Positions 9,756 to 21,604 of a stretch of DNA of 64,000 nucleotides are shown here, one piece after another (within the stretch, counting starts at the first letter, position 1; every line of letters starts with the position of its first letter). The stretch is taken from assembly GCA_001599595.1 (NCBI GenBank), contig BCHH01000005.1:1371552-1435551 (forward strand), read 5' to 3'. The notes below the pieces were generated by a model. The model did no database searches. It saw nothing but the letters and a program-made list of their open reading frames with translations, and was not told the origin of the DNA. The position numbers and the translations under genes are program-made. Source of the DNA: Beverwykella pulmonaria (lineage: Eukaryota; Ascomycota; Dothideomycetes; Pleosporales; Melanommataceae).

Positions 9756-12238
9756 GGTGGCCGTTGAGATGACGGGTCGTCCTCGGGATAGGGCTGACGG
9801 CGGGCGCGGGTTAAGAGCAGAGTCGACTCCACGGCAAAGCGGCGGCTGTCACCCCCTCAAACTCGGCGATGTACAACGGGCTTATGTTGCGACGAGGGCT
9901 GCTGCGGTTTTTGGGCTATGTAGGCGTTGCGGGCTGCGGTGCGACGGTTCGCAGACCAGAGTAGAGACGTAGGGCGATAAGTTGAATCGTAAGAAGAAGC
10001 GGAAAATGGCGAACGGCGTGCGGAACACACAAAGAGAGCGTAGTAGAACAACAATAAAAGATAACGAGTGACAGTTATTGAAGTTGACCAGTGGGACTTC
10101 CCAGGGCGAGCGGTGGTAGTGGTGGTGGTGGTGGTGGTGTCGAAGGGGCACGCTCAGGGCTCCAGATGAGAAGCGGGCCTGGGCGAATTGGCGGATGCAG
10201 GGCCTGTCGCTCGAGCGGGCTAGCAGTGTTTCAAAGAACGGAACCTGCACGGCCAAGGATGGCCGACGAGTGGTACGGGAGAATCCGCAGGACAAAGAGC
10301 GAAGACCTCAGTAATCAGGCGAGCGGCATTGCTGTGAAGCGTCGTGGAGAAAGCAGAGAACAACGGGGACCTGACAATATCGACCTCGAGATCAGCGCAA
10401 TGGTGGCGGGCTTGGGTATTCGTATGCTCTCTGCACCCTCGCAGCTGACTGGTCCCAGCAACGGGCCGAGTAGTGCCTTCATCCTGGGCCAACTCTATTT
10501 CCCGCCGGGCGGTTGCGAGACCCTCATGTTGTGCCGCGCACTCTCGTCCTTGGTTCCCATATCAATCATCAATCAATCATCCATGGCAATCAGCCTGCAG
10601 ACTACCCTCTCGTGAATCGACTGCCTGCAAACGTGTCGCACAACAGGCGTTATCTGCCGGTACGATTCACCATGCGCTCTGCACCTCGCCCCAGATGATG
10701 ATGACCAGCCCCTGCACGCCCCTTCCACGCTGGCTGGCCCCATGGCTGCTGGATAAATGCTCTCTTTGGCATCGACTTGCCCACAACAGCTACCATGTCT
10801 TGGCCAATATAACGATTGAGCGCACCGTTTCTCGAGCCACGTGCGATCATTTGACCACGCTTTTGCCAAACGCCTTTCTTACGGGCGTTGTTGTGCTTCG
10901 AGGTTGTTGGTGATGAGACAGCGCCCCCTATCATTCTAGTTCTTACCTATTCGCGCCAGGAACAGCCACCCGCTGATGGGCTGACGAGTTCGCACGAGAT
11001 GTTTGCCAAGCCAGCTACCGAAGCAAAGTCCTTGCTTCCACGTCTCCACTTCACTTCATGCTGTCTTCCAAATGGCCCATCAGATAAACAACGTCCTGCA
11101 CGCTAGTTTTGTTGAATCCAAGAACACATCTCCTTACCTCGCGCCGCAGAGTGGCCCTCTAGAATTCCCCATGGCGCCTGTCAGACCATTTCTCCCCGCC
11201 GATGTCACCTCAACTTCCTCTCGCAATTTCTCGCCGCCAACCATTCACATCTCTTCTCTGGGATGCGTTTGTGCCACGCAATGCGTGCACAAGAGGGGTT
11301 CCCCTGCTGTCGGAGAATTTGCCTGCCTCTAGGATCCCAACGATCTGTCCAGTGTTAATCGCCCGATGCTGTGCTCGTTCCTGCAACTATACAGAACATG
11401 CCACTCGAATTTCCAAGCGAATACCCGAAATTTGCACAACTCTTGTCTACATATCTTTCATTTTTCTTGTCAGACGCCACGCAACGCAACGTCGAAACCT
11501 TGCAAGGAAGAAGATAGCGATGACACCGTATATCCAACTAGGTCTCACGAAATTTCAGCTTTTCTTTCGAATTCCCTGCACTAACAATGTACGCAAAACG
11601 AACATTGATGAGCTCTGGGACGTGCTCGTCATGATAGACCAGCTTCTCCGCATTATCAGCATCTCTTATCCATATCCTTCTCCGTTATATATATAAAGCC
11701 AATCTTATAGACAGCGAAGGAGATTTTCAAAGATTTTCACCAGCATCACTGCTCTTCGCCGATCACTCCGATCACTCTGGGGCTCACGACGATTGCAGAT
11801 CCAACACATATAAGGCAATGATAGCTGACTGCACGATCCATCACGTTAATCAAACAACAACTACGCTTCAATTGCATTCAATATGGTCGTCCGCGACGCA
11901 CAAATCAGGTTCAACAGGCGCAGCGATAGCGTCAGCTATTATACCCGCGCCTCCCTTAGGCATCCCGTTCAAGAAGCGTAATCATGGTCTTCAGGTTCAA
12001 TTTATATACAACATACGACAGGTTAGCACGAGCCGCGTTGCTTGCGCGTTGGGCTGACGTCTCAAGGCACAACTAAGAGTGATCTTGTCCCCGTGTCTTT
12101 ACCGTTCAGAAAGCGGTACCGGTAATGTGTCCATAACCACGATCAGATTTGCAAATTAAATTTTATATATGTGATTTCAAGAGATTTCGTCTTTGAGACG
12201 TAAATTGTGCAACCCGTACGACAACTATGTATGCATTC
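9756..12238. other. Long intergenic stretch, no gene recognised
   Basis: 2.5 kb upstream of OPY2. It contains a (GGT)n microsatellite at about 10112-10139 and AT-richer sequence after 11.4 kb. Open frames of up to 174 codons show no family resemblance and have low-complexity composition. Confidence 0.5.
10112..10139 (+). repeat. (GGT)n microsatellite
   Basis: About nine GGT units with one AGT interruption. Confidence 0.85.
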
Positions 12239-12990
12239 CTACTCTTGCGACCCCCTAGCCTTCCAATACAAGTCCCCTGCAAGCTTTGCTATTGTCAGAT
12301 TCCCAGCCAACAGTTGCTGGAACGGTACATCAACCTTGAACTCTCGAAACACCCAATTGCGAAACTCTGCCCCGATCATGCTATCCAGCCCATAGTTCGT
12401 CAACGACTTCCCACTATCCCTGATGTCGTCTACGCTAATTATCAAGAGCCTAGACAGCCGTTCAATCAAACATTCTACAACTGCGCAGATGGCATCTTCC
12501 TCGCTCGCCGCCCCATTGATTAGTGCCATGACACTCCTATGACCGGCCACACTCTCCATTCTAGAATTCGCGCCAATAGCGGCCAGCAAGCTACGCAGGC
12601 GCGCATCCAGCATCCAGAACGTATCTGCATTTGCGGCCTTGATCGACCTGGCGATTTGAGAAGGCTGGAGGCCCGCAATAATGTGGTCGGTTCCGGCCGG
12701 GAGATCATCTGTTGATGTCATGGCGACTTCGAAAGCGCGGAGCATCTCGGATTCGTTGATGCAGGACATGCGTCACCGACAGATCGAGGCTTCAATTTCA
12801 GGGTTCTCGGCCACGTACCCGATGCCTACTATTGCGGGGAGTATGAGGGGCATTGCCGGGAGCCCGCGAGCTCGGCGGTGAGTTGCGAGGGCGCCGAGAA
12901 AGGAGTTCACGTAATTAGCGCGCACTAGAAGCACCTACGAAGACGAGGTGTAACACTTCGGCACCGATCATTGCGGTGACAAACCACCCT
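12239..12990 (-). pseudogene. Relic of a highly reducing PKS: end of KR domain plus ACP
   Basis: Minus-strand reading from about 12990 gives decayed ketoreductase C-terminal sequence: ANYVNSFLGALATHRRARGL, then the usual GIGYVAENPE motif. After an in-frame TGA at 12773-12775 the frame continues in the same register into the linker (LDARLRSLL) and a well-preserved acyl-carrier-protein domain. The phosphopantetheine serine lies in YGLDSMIGAEFRNW. The end fits a PKS C-terminus. Everything upstream (KS to ER) is missing here, and there is a further stop just before the ANY motif. A KS relic of the same strand and class lies at 22645-23807. It cannot make a working synthase. Confidence 0.85.
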
Positions 12991-13067
12991 TGAGGTCAAT
13001 CAAATACCAGGTGAAACAGATTCTCTAAGAAACAAGCTTAGAATACTGCATCAAATCAATATCAATG

Positions 13068-15849
13068 TCAATTCTTGGATCGGAAACCTGCTATAGTCAG
13101 AAAGGAACCTGGAATCGTTTGAGAAGATGAATAACGGCCCGAGAACATACCAAATCGGTTCAAGAAGGATATCATGCTCGTCTTGCTAGGCTTTATACTG
13201 GGTTTGGTCTCCTGTGGCCCATACCGAGTCATTCCGTTGAACGACAATAAGTCGTTGACTTTTTGGTTGTAGCTGGGCGCTAACCGTAAATAAAAGCGGA
13301 GAGACTTTCCGTCGAAGGACTCGTACGGGTCTGCACCATGTCTAAGGAGGAATTTCACAGTGCTTAGGCTTAGTTCCTCGTTCTCATTGACTGTTAGAAC
13401 AGCGGTGAAGAGAAGCGGAGCCAAATGTTTATCTCGCTTCATAAGTTTACCATCCGACATTTTTGCCTCTAGATACCAGACGAACCGGTGTGAGACAACC
13501 CAATTCATAAAGGTTCCTGGAAGAATCCGTTGCACCCCTGGTATGTATTCGGCAGAAAAGTCTTTGATATGCGTCCAGTTTGATTGCACGTTATTCCACC
13601 TCTCCGCGTAGCGTTCTAGCAGGGACAAGTCATTGTTCCGAGGTTGTGAAGTTATGAAGTTAAGAGTAGCGTCCAGTTGATCGAGCGCTCTGATTACAGT
13701 ATCTACTGCCGGTCCCTCGCGTTTCGACAAATAATACACAAACTCATCAAGTAGCTCTCGCAATTTGTCACATTTGGGGGTTTTGATTGTCTTCAACTGC
13801 ATAAGGTACGAAATGCACAGAGAAAAGTTCGGATCGAATGGAGGAGGGGCCATCGCCTTTACTTTCGCCCAAGTAGACTCCTTCTCCATGAAATCTTTTA
13901 CAGTCCTGTGTAGGTACTCCACTTTCGAGTCTAGAGTGAAGTTGCGCTTTGAAACTTCGAGCAATCCTTTGCATCGACTATTCAGACGGCGTCGCATCCT
14001 ATCAACCTTAAAGTGTAGCTGATCGTGGTTGAGTGGTCCAATTGGATGACGGATGACAGTGTCTGCATTTTCATCTGCAAATGTAAGAGTTAAGATCGAA
14101 ACATGGAATTTTTGAGCTCGAAAAATTTGGAAAAGTTGCGAGGCGTGCTCCTTGTGAATGGGTTCCTGGCTGTCTAAGATCTTTTGAAAGAAATCTTCCA
14201 GGTCCGGAGGAAGCGTTTTGAGTCTTTCCTGCAAATCCGAAATGTCGTCTCCATTACTAAGGCCAGCTAGTAATAAGTCAACGACCAAAGAGACCCACAG
14301 AAAAACACCGCAAGCTTTCTGAGCAATATCTTCAGTCAGCTTCTCCGCGTACTCAGGATCTTCTCCTTTCAATGCGCGATAACCGCCATTTTCGTTAAAA
14401 CGCGTTGATATAAAGGATCTCATATCAGGAAGAGTCAGCTCGTGTATGTGAAGATTAGGGTTTCGTTCAAACGCGTCCTCGAAGACCGGCCAGGGCCGGC
14501 TTGAAACACACATCTTGACCTTGGAATTGGGAAGTGATAGTATCTTCTTCAAGAAATCGATGAGTTCTTGCTTGTCGCCCTGATACTCATCCAGCCCGTC
14601 GATAAGGAAGAAAAACCGACTAGAGGACCCAATTTGTTCCAATAAGCGGCGAAATCCTCGAAGTAGTTCCGTCCACTTGAATGAATCATTTGGGTAGCTC
14701 CCTAGAAGGCTGAAGGCTTCCCATCGATCTGGGAAGGCTGACGGAGCAAACACCTGACACTGAGCGATTATTTGGTAGAGTAAAGATTGAACAAGGCCAT
14801 GCTGAGACATCTGGATATCCTGTCCCGAGTTCCAGAAGAAGAATCCGGCTTTCACAATTGGAATATTATGATCAATTGATTCAGAGAGTAATTTATTCGT
14901 ATGAGGATCGTCGTGAAGGAGTTTCATAAGTGTGGATTTCCCGGCACCAGCTTTGCCTGTGATCCAATAAAGTTGGGAAGGACCCTTCAACCATTGAGCG
15001 AAGTTGTCCCATGTTGCATCGTGAACGGCTTGAGCAGAATATTTGGAAGTGTCATGGAATATCCATTCAAATGTTTTGCGATACCGGTCGGCTATTCTCT
15101 CATGACGGTCTTGCATTTCCCGGTAACTTAAACAGTGGAGTAGAAGGCGCGCGAAACGGTCTGCTTGCTCTTGAAGACCAAGCGATGTGATACGGAGCGG
15201 CGAAAACTGAGTGAAGTCGTAGTCGGCACCAGATCTGTACTGTTCGAGGATAACTCTGCCAATGTCTCTTTGCCACTGCTGGTTTTCTTGAATATGTTTC
15301 TGAAATGCTGTAAGTACAGAGTCTAGTCGGCCGTTGACGTCAATGTGTGACGAGTACGCTTCTTCCCTAATCTACATAAGAGAATTGTAAATTAAATTAC
15401 CCAAGTGCGACGCACCTCAATATCACTACCAGACTCAATGTCAACTGCTGACGAAAGCCGTTTAGTCTTAGCTCAAGCTGATCAATTTGTTCTTTCGTCC
15501 ACTCGCTTTTCAGAGCATGCAGGCAGCTCTGCCATCGCCTGCCTTTTTTGTCGCTTCGAAGTTTTACGGAATCCAGCGTTTCGATAAGTTCATTCGCAAC
15601 TTGATTAGCATCTTGGCAAAGCGTTCGAAGATTTTCAACATGCGGAGATGATGAATCCATCAACTGAGAGCTTTGAAGACTTTTGCTTAGATCAGAGAGA
15701 GTTCCAGTAATGTGATGGAGATCTGTGTGCTCCTCGTATCGCCCGTCAATCGATTTATAAAGTCTTTGAGTTCCTGAGAGGACTTTTGCAGAGAAGTCTA
15801 CAAAAGTAATAACACTAGTAGCCACGGATAGTGCAGAGAGTGGTTCCAT
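13068..15849 (-). CDS. NACHT-domain STAND protein (fungal NLR-like)
   Basis: Signal-transducing NTPase of the kind linked to fungal self/non-self recognition and programmed cell death. Two exons, 15416-15849 and 13068-15366, separated by a 49-nt intron; the frame is exact, 910 aa. The N-terminal about 145 aa (MEPLSALSVATSVITFVDFS) matches the fungal N-terminal domain of STAND proteins. NACHT: P-loop GKAGAGKST at residues 282-290 and Walker B FFFLIDGLDE at about 395-409, followed by SSRPWP. Then a winged-helix-like part. The C-terminus has one ankyrin-like stretch (VKFLLRHGADPYESFDG) instead of a long repeat array. It has no stop or frameshift although relics and transposons surround it, so it is probably active. 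The effector role of the N-domain is not known from sequence. Confidence 0.88.
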
Positions 15850-16314
15850 AGCGGTATGAAATATTGCTTCGACTCGTACTTTCTATGTATAAAGCCAGCA
15901 GAGTTCCAAGGACACGATAGCGTTCCAGTCAGGTGTCGTGCTCGGCGCCGAGGAGAATTGCAACTTGTAAGCTCACCGTCAAAGCAAACTGGGTTTCTTC
16001 TTTCTGTCTGTGATTGTAGGTACTGAATCGGAGAAGCGGTCTAACGTTCAGTTTGTAGGATGGTGAAGAGCAGGTAAGACTGGAAAGAGCAAGGTCGCAA
16101 AAACTCAGTTGGAAACGATAATCGCCGCGGGGTCCGGGAGCGGCACATCCTGCCAGTAACCAGGCGGCACAGCCATGAAGCGCCAAGGACGAGGCTAACA
16201 GGGTAGCGTTTTGGCGGAACCAATCTTTGCTTTGGAAGCCTTGCGGGGCGGAGTGGGGGTAGGCTCAGCTGTATGGATGCTGCGCAAGGGGTTCTTGCGC
16301 ACCGCCGTCAGAAT
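15850..16314. other. 5' region of the NACHT gene
   Basis: No gene recognised between the NACHT start codon and the inverted-repeat element. Confidence 0.4.
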
Positions 16315-16534
16315 ATCTGTCAGGGCAGTAAATCGGGGGATTTCTTGGCAGGTATCGCGGATTTCCCGGCACCCTCCGAATTTCCTAGTTATCTTCAAGA
16401 ATTCGTGAATTTGCCTGTGACTCGTCAGAAATCAATCCCTATTCGTGTAATTGTAGCCAGGTAACTTGAGGATGTAATTGCGCGTACAAAGGTCCATATT
16501 AACAATATTTTTGGGGTTGTAGGAGAGCTGCTTC

Positions 16535-16712
16535 TGTTGGGAGTATATAGAACGTCGTGATCACGTGATAATCACGTGAGGCACTAGCGATGCTTGGCGG
16601 CAGAGGGATGGGACAACCCCCTACAACCGCACCTCACATGGATACATAGAATGAATAAGAACCACGTTTGAGAACACCCCATTGCAATTGCAATAGCCTT
16701 GTATTACCAACA
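16535..16712. mobile_element. Solo LTR, family A (copy 1)
   Basis: TGTTGG...CCAACA ends, 178 bp, flanked by GCTTC and GTTTC (5-bp target duplication with one transition). Homologous along its length to the solo LTR at 22040-22237 (shared GTGATCACGTG, CTTGGCGGC and AATAGCCTTGT blocks). Inserted at the inner end of the left inverted arm. Confidence 0.85.
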
Positions 16713-17082
16713 GTTTCTGCCCAGTATGCTACGCGCTAGAGCACCAACGCCAGCAGAGGGCCCACCTGCTGGCGTGACAAGGTCAAAGACTAAAGCATAC
16801 GGAAAGAGAGTCTGTCAGTAAAAAAATTGGTTGCTTACTAGTCCTCAGCGCCAGCGAAAGGAAAGAGAGCTGCTGCTCAGGCCGCGCCCAAGAGGGCAAA
16901 TGCTCACTACTTGTACTACTCCTACAATACAATCTCTATCCTATTCCCACTACTAAGGCCCTGCTAACTCGCGGCGCGCGTAGTCTAGCTGCTCCTGCTT
17001 AACATATAGCCATCTAGCGGCGTAGTCTAGTTGTGAGTCTTTAAATAATTGCCAACAGCCCATTGACTGATATATACGTTAT

Positions 17083-17267
17083 TATCGGAGTGCGCGGTCA
17101 CGTAATATGGACGAGATAAATCAGGGACTGAGTTGATTTAGAAGCTATGGAAATCGACGAGTATATATATCCAGCTATGACTAATCGGGACGTGTGACTA
17201 AGCGCACAGTGCACGTGATATCCAAGATCATGTGGTGCACGTGATATACACGTGATATACCGTGATA
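17083..17267. mobile_element. 185-bp repeat with perfect 5-bp duplication (copy 1)
   Basis: The sequence from TATCGG to CGTGATA is flanked on both sides by GTTAT (17078-17082, 17268-17272). Near-identical to 33820-34007. It contains repeated CACGTGATAT motifs. Coding capacity is not evident; LTR or MITE status is unresolved. Confidence 0.75.
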
Positions 17268-17453
17268 GTTATTAACCGCATAGTGAGATACACCAACGCG
17301 ACTAGCAATCTCATCTAGGTGCCAGCTATACTGCAGGAACCGATGGATATCAAGGCGTATACGCGTAGAGAGACCACAAGTAGTGAATTGAGGGCCCTGT
17401 GGAGGAGGGACGGGCTCTAGGCAACGGGCAGAGATACCGTACGCGCGGTACAT
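17181..17453 (-). pseudogene. Transposase-like helix-turn-helix remnant
   Basis: A 90-codon open frame with RIRLDIHRFLQYSWHLDEIA and then SRVGVSHYAVNNY, which reads like the N-terminal HTH of a Tc1/IS630-type transposase. It is truncated, with no DDE part nearby; its 5' half is in the interior of the inverted-repeat element and its 3' half overlaps the 185-bp repeat. Family call is tentative. Confidence 0.45.
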
Positions 17454-17694
17454 ACAAGGCTTGAAAACACGTCAAAAACAGCTCTCCTACAACACCAAGA
17501 AAATCGTCAGTAAAGACTTTTGTACACGCAATTACATCCTCAAGTTACTTAGCTACAATTACACGAGTAAGGGTTGATTTCTGACGCGTCACAGGCAAAT
17601 TCACGAATTCTTGAAGATAACTAGGAAATTCGGAGGGTGCCGGGAAATCCGCGATACCTGCCAAGAAATCCCCCGATTTACTGCCCTGACAGAT

Positions 17695-18077
17695 GTCACA
17701 ATCAACTAATCGCGATTTCTTCTAGCAGAAGTGAACTTTGCTAGGCTCAATCAGGCAGGTTGGTCCTCTAGTAGGATGGCTGCTGGTAGGGCTGTTTAAT
17801 GCTTTGTAATCGCAGGGAATCAACATCAATCTATCTACACTACGTGTGACCGTGTTCTTGCGTTAACCATGGCTACTACAGGGGACTGTGAGCTTGTCTG
17901 TAAGTTACTAGGGTCGTTTATAACCGTCGCCACTGATATACTGTAGTCGCCACTAAGGATTTCTCGAACATTCAGTACTTTGAAGCGGGCAAGCTCTATC
18001 AAATCGTCCGTTGCCAACCATCTGACCCCGATGCCCTTGCCGTATACGGACGGAATACGCGTAGGGCTGTCCCCTTA
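17695..18077. other. Short spacer between two elements
   Basis: No gene recognised. A stretch near 17950-18075 reads openly on the + strand up to the Tc1-like TIR, but I cannot name it. Confidence 0.4.
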
Positions 18078-18343
18078 CAGTACTAGTGCAAAAGTCTCCC
18101 GACACTTTATTTTTACCCCCCACCATTTCATGAACGCGAAATAAACACATTACTTTCAAACAGCCACAACATGCCTCGACCACGCTCTTTTGGCGGAGCA
18201 ATTAGCGGTAATCGCGTGCCTGATGGTGAACTATCAATTGCATCACGATCTGCTATTATTTCTAAGTGGGAGAGTGGTGTTAGCCTAGAGTGCCGGAGGG
18301 AAGTTTCGCGTCAACTGAAGTACGATTTACGACACAATTAATA

Positions 18344-20195
18344 ACGTATTCGATAAGCGAGTGACGCAGACAAGCGAGCGACGCACTCAACAACAAAACG
18401 CGACGCGTCAACTTTCAACTGCTATAACTCAACCACCTCACATGCAATCAATCCAAAACGAAGGCAGGATGGCCCTAGCTATCTTGGCTATCAATAAAAA
18501 TCAAATCAAAAGTGTGCGACAAGCTGCAGCAATATACAATGTCCCCGAACCTACGCTAAGACGACGAAGCGCTGGTACACCTGCACNACGCGATTGTGAG
18601 CCCAATTCAAAGAAGCTCACTAAGACTGAGGAAACCGTTATTATTCAACACATACTTGACCTGGATTCCCAAGGATTTGCGCCTAGACTATGCGAGGTGC
18701 GAGATATGGCCAACAAACTACTTGCTGAGCGCGCTGCTGGCAAGGTTGGCATTAAGTGGCTAGAGAACTTTGTTAAGCGCACCCCAGAGCTTAAAACACA
18801 ATTTAATTGAAAGTACAATCGCCAGAGAGCTCTATGCGAAGATCTAGAGATTATTGCGCTGTGGTTTGAGCTTGTACGCAACACAAAGGCAAAGTACGGC
18901 ATCCAAGATCAAGACACCTACAACTTTAATAAAACTAGCAACTAGATGGGCGTTATTTTAACAGGAAAAGTTGTTACAGGCTCTAAGAGACGCAATTGGC
19001 CAAAAGCTGTACAACCTGGCGATCGCGAATGGGCTACAGTAATCCACGGAATCAACGCGTGTGGATGGGCAATTCCACTGTTTATTATTCTTGCAGGCGT
19101 ATATCATCTCTTAGCATGGTATAAGGGTGATGATATACTACTAGACTAGCCTATATTAGTAAGCGACAACAGCTGGACAACCAATGAGCTTAGTATTAAG
19201 TGGTTAAAGCACTTTAACAAGCACACAAAGGATTGTACAGTAGGCACGCATCACCTGCTAATTTTAGATGGCCATAAGAGCTACCTCTTACAAGGATTTA
19301 AAGATATCTGCAAGGAAGACAATATTGTTACGCTCTGTATGCCGTCGCACGCATCACACCTGCTACAACCACTTGACGTAGGCTGCTTTGGACCTTATAA
19401 GAAGGCGTATGGGCATAAGGTTGAGAGCTTAGTGCGCGACCACATCCACCACATTACAAAGCTTGAGTTTCTTCTAGCCTTTAAAGCAGCCTTTTACAAG
19501 TCTATTACAAAGGATAATATCTGTGCAAGCTTTCAAGCAGCAGGCCTAGTACTATTTAACCCAGAGGCTGTACTCTCAAAGCTTGATGTTAGGCTTCAGA
19601 CGCCGTCTTCTCCTACACCAGAGGTCACCAAATAGGAATCTAAAACACCAAGCAACGCTGCTAAGCTAGGAGCTCAATCAACCTTAATTCGCAACTAGAT
19701 TCAAAGGCATTAGAATAGCTCTCCTACTCCTATTCTTGCGTCGCTTGATTAGCTTGCTCAGGGCGCTGAGATTATAATACATTCAGGCGTGTTACTACGC
19801 GATCAAGTTGCTCGCCTTCAGAAGGCAAATAAAGCTGCAACAAAGCGCAGAGCGCGCAAAAAAAAGCGGATACAGAAGCAAGGGACCCTTATAAAGGCAG
19901 AAGGCGCTGATATAATCGCTCAAAAGGACGTTAATAAACAACTTGAAGTCAAAATGCGTCAAGGCAGGGCACGCGCAGATGGGGGCGCGCAGCAGCAGTC
20001 GCGCTGTAGCCGCTGCAAAGAAGCAGGACACAATATTCGCACATGCCAGAAAGATGTAGAAATAACTTTAGATTAATTCCCACGTTGTATATTGTTTCTA
20101 TCACTTTGCGTTGTGGAGTTATTGTACTGTACAGTCGATGAAAGTTGTTAGGGTGCGTCACTCGCTTGTCTGCGTCACTCGCTTATCGAATACGT
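18344..20195 (+). mobile_element. Pogo/Fot1-type DNA transposon (copy 1)
   Basis: TIRs of about 43 bp (ACGTATTCGATAAGCG... with two internal GYGACGCA blocks) at both ends, flanked by the TA duplications 18342-18343 and 20196-20197. 1852 bp. Contains one transposase reading frame in + orientation. Inserted in the Tc1-like relic. Confidence 0.92.
18442..20076 (+). pseudogene. Fot1-type transposase, inactivated by stops
   Basis: One continuous frame from the ATG at 18442 to TAA at 20076 with no frameshift but about seven in-frame stops: TGA at 18808, TAGs at 18943, 19147 and 19633, and three more before 19760. Domains in order: psq-type HTH (IKSVRQAAAIYNVPEPTLRR), CENP-B/Tc5 HTH (VGIKWLENFVKRTPEL) and DDE core. 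The first catalytic Asp is Asn (YNFNKTSN instead of YNFDETG). The second (LLILDGH) and third (LQPLDV) are kept. A basic coiled coil and a CCHC zinc knuckle (CSRCKEAGHNIRTC) close the protein. Stops replacing Gln/Arg codons and G-to-A changes look like RIP. One N is at 18587. Confidence 0.92.
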
Positions 20196-20460
20196 TAGTT
20201 GGAAAAAAGAACACACTTCAAAGAGCTTGCCTAGAGCAGGGCGTCCCCTTAATAGATGTTTAGGATAAGAGATCTATACACAGGATCGTACGCGGAAATC
20301 TACAGATTACCTACTTAGATCTTATTAAGGATGCAGGGCTTCAATACACTATGTACCCCAACGCGCTCAAAGGCCCCCCCATCAAACCGCCCTCTATCGC
20401 GCACTTAGGAAACAAAGCCTAATTAATTACTAGTGTGCTACTCAACCTAAATTAAAAACA

Positions 20461-20918
20461 CGCGCCTAAAATTCAAGCCCCCTACTTACGAAACCCCTCA
20501 CAGATACCCTATGAGCAGCCAGTCAGAAATTATTTAGACTAAAATAACTTCGCATAATCTTTCCTTGTGGGACCTTAGCAAGATGCATAACTACTTCGCT
20601 ACAGCCGTGTGCGTTTGTGACTTTCAGATTAATGTTTCGTAAGAAACCCTCTATGCTATTTCTAACTACCAATTTGAATCCTCCACCAAGAAAGCGATGG
20701 CAGCACTGTAAATCCTTATTTTAGCCTACGCTACAACTTCACTTGTGATGGTAAGGCCAGATTTGAGAGGCGAATTCTTGATCTTTGCTGTACTATTTAA
20801 GAAATGAACACGTGGGCTTCGTTTGTCGTTCCTACTGAATTTTTGGGCTGTCTATTAGTTGTATTCCTAGTCATTGGTCTCTCTGCGGATTAGCATCCCC
20901 AAACACTTGAAGAGAATA
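20461..20918. other. AT-rich degenerate sequence
   Basis: No recognisable gene; probably further decayed transposon sequence. Confidence 0.4.
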
Positions 20919-21566
20919 TGTCTCTAAGCAGGACACTACCGTCACGTGGACATGCCACTGACTAATCAGTCCGTCATATATATATCAGCTGTCCATATCT
21001 CATACACACATATATTGCAGTGGAGTAAAGGTGTGTGTGATAGAAAGATATAATCACACGGGGGTAGGAGGGCGACTCGCAGCCATGCGATGTCCGAAGC
21101 AACGATGCACTGGAGGAGGAAGAAGAATCAAGATGGGGGTTTGGCAGTAGACTATTTGCAATTTCATTGTATCTAGCTACCAAACCAAATGAAAGATGAA
21201 AGAGTGATGAAAAACAGATGAAGCATCCGTGATCTCGTTGAGGGTCGGTTCGTGTGTGCTTGTGCGATCGTTGTGCGATGCGATCGTGTTCGATGCCGAT
21301 TGTTCGTTCCCGATGGATGCGATGGATGGGTGCGGGTGTCGTGTTCGGGTCCCCATATATATACCGCGTTGAGTGATGACGAAGCAAGCAGCTAACAGAG
21401 AAACTAAGACCTGTTCCCTGCACCATGCATCCAAGCCTTCCACCCATGCTAGTGGTATATTCGAGCAAAGTAGCACTTTGCTACGGCGCAATATATACAT
21501 ACACACACACAGACAGACATACAATACACTTCTTCATACCCTCTCTTATCCTCACTCCAGCTTACA
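20919..21566. mobile_element. Degenerate LTR, family B, with an internal insertion
   Basis: 20931-21010 (GTCACGTGGACATGCC, then TAATCAGTCCGTCA) and 21515-21566 (CATACAATACACTTCTTC, then CTCCAGCTTACA) match the two halves of the solo LTR at 50465-50597. About 480 bp of unrelated sequence sits in the middle, with weak inverted ends (TATATTGC). The left border is approximate and I found no target duplication. Confidence 0.55.
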
Positions 21567-21604
21567 ATTTCTCTTAGGATCCTTGACTGCTCGGTAAGAA
21601 CACG

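Larger units (their letters stand above)
16315..17694. mobile_element. 1.4-kb element with about 220-bp inverted terminal arms
   Basis: The left arm 16315-16534 and right arm 17478-17694 are reverse complements with scattered substitutions, starting ATCTGTCAGGGCAG at both ends. The interior holds a solo LTR (16535-16712), a 185-bp repeat (17083-17267) and a minus-strand open frame with a helix-turn-helix. The layout suggests a defective cut-and-paste element with long terminal inverted repeats (TIRs), or a foldback element, that later received two insertions. No clear target duplication seen. Confidence 0.7.
18078..20460 (+). pseudogene. Tc1/mariner-like transposon relic, split by a nested Fot1 element
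   Basis: Begins after a TA (18076-18077) with CAGTACTAGTGCAAAAGTC, a typical Tc1-like terminus. An ATG at about 18171 opens MPRPRSFGGAISGNR, followed by SIASRSAIISKWESGVS, an N-terminal transposase HTH. The reading stops at the Fot1 insertion (18344-20195). It resumes at about 20215 with SLPRAGRP, then RIVRGNLQITYLDLIKDAGL, then ALYRALRK, the second HTH of Tc1 transposases, now with frameshifts and stops. The DDE part and right terminus were not found. Dead. Confidence 0.75.

Noticed and set aside
10091..10615. 174-codon + strand open frame
   Set aside because: Begins in the (GGT)n microsatellite and shows no family resemblance.
20974..21468. 164-codon minus-strand frame
   Set aside because: Lies in the insertion inside the family B LTR and is rich in low-complexity His/Ser; no transposase or other motif.
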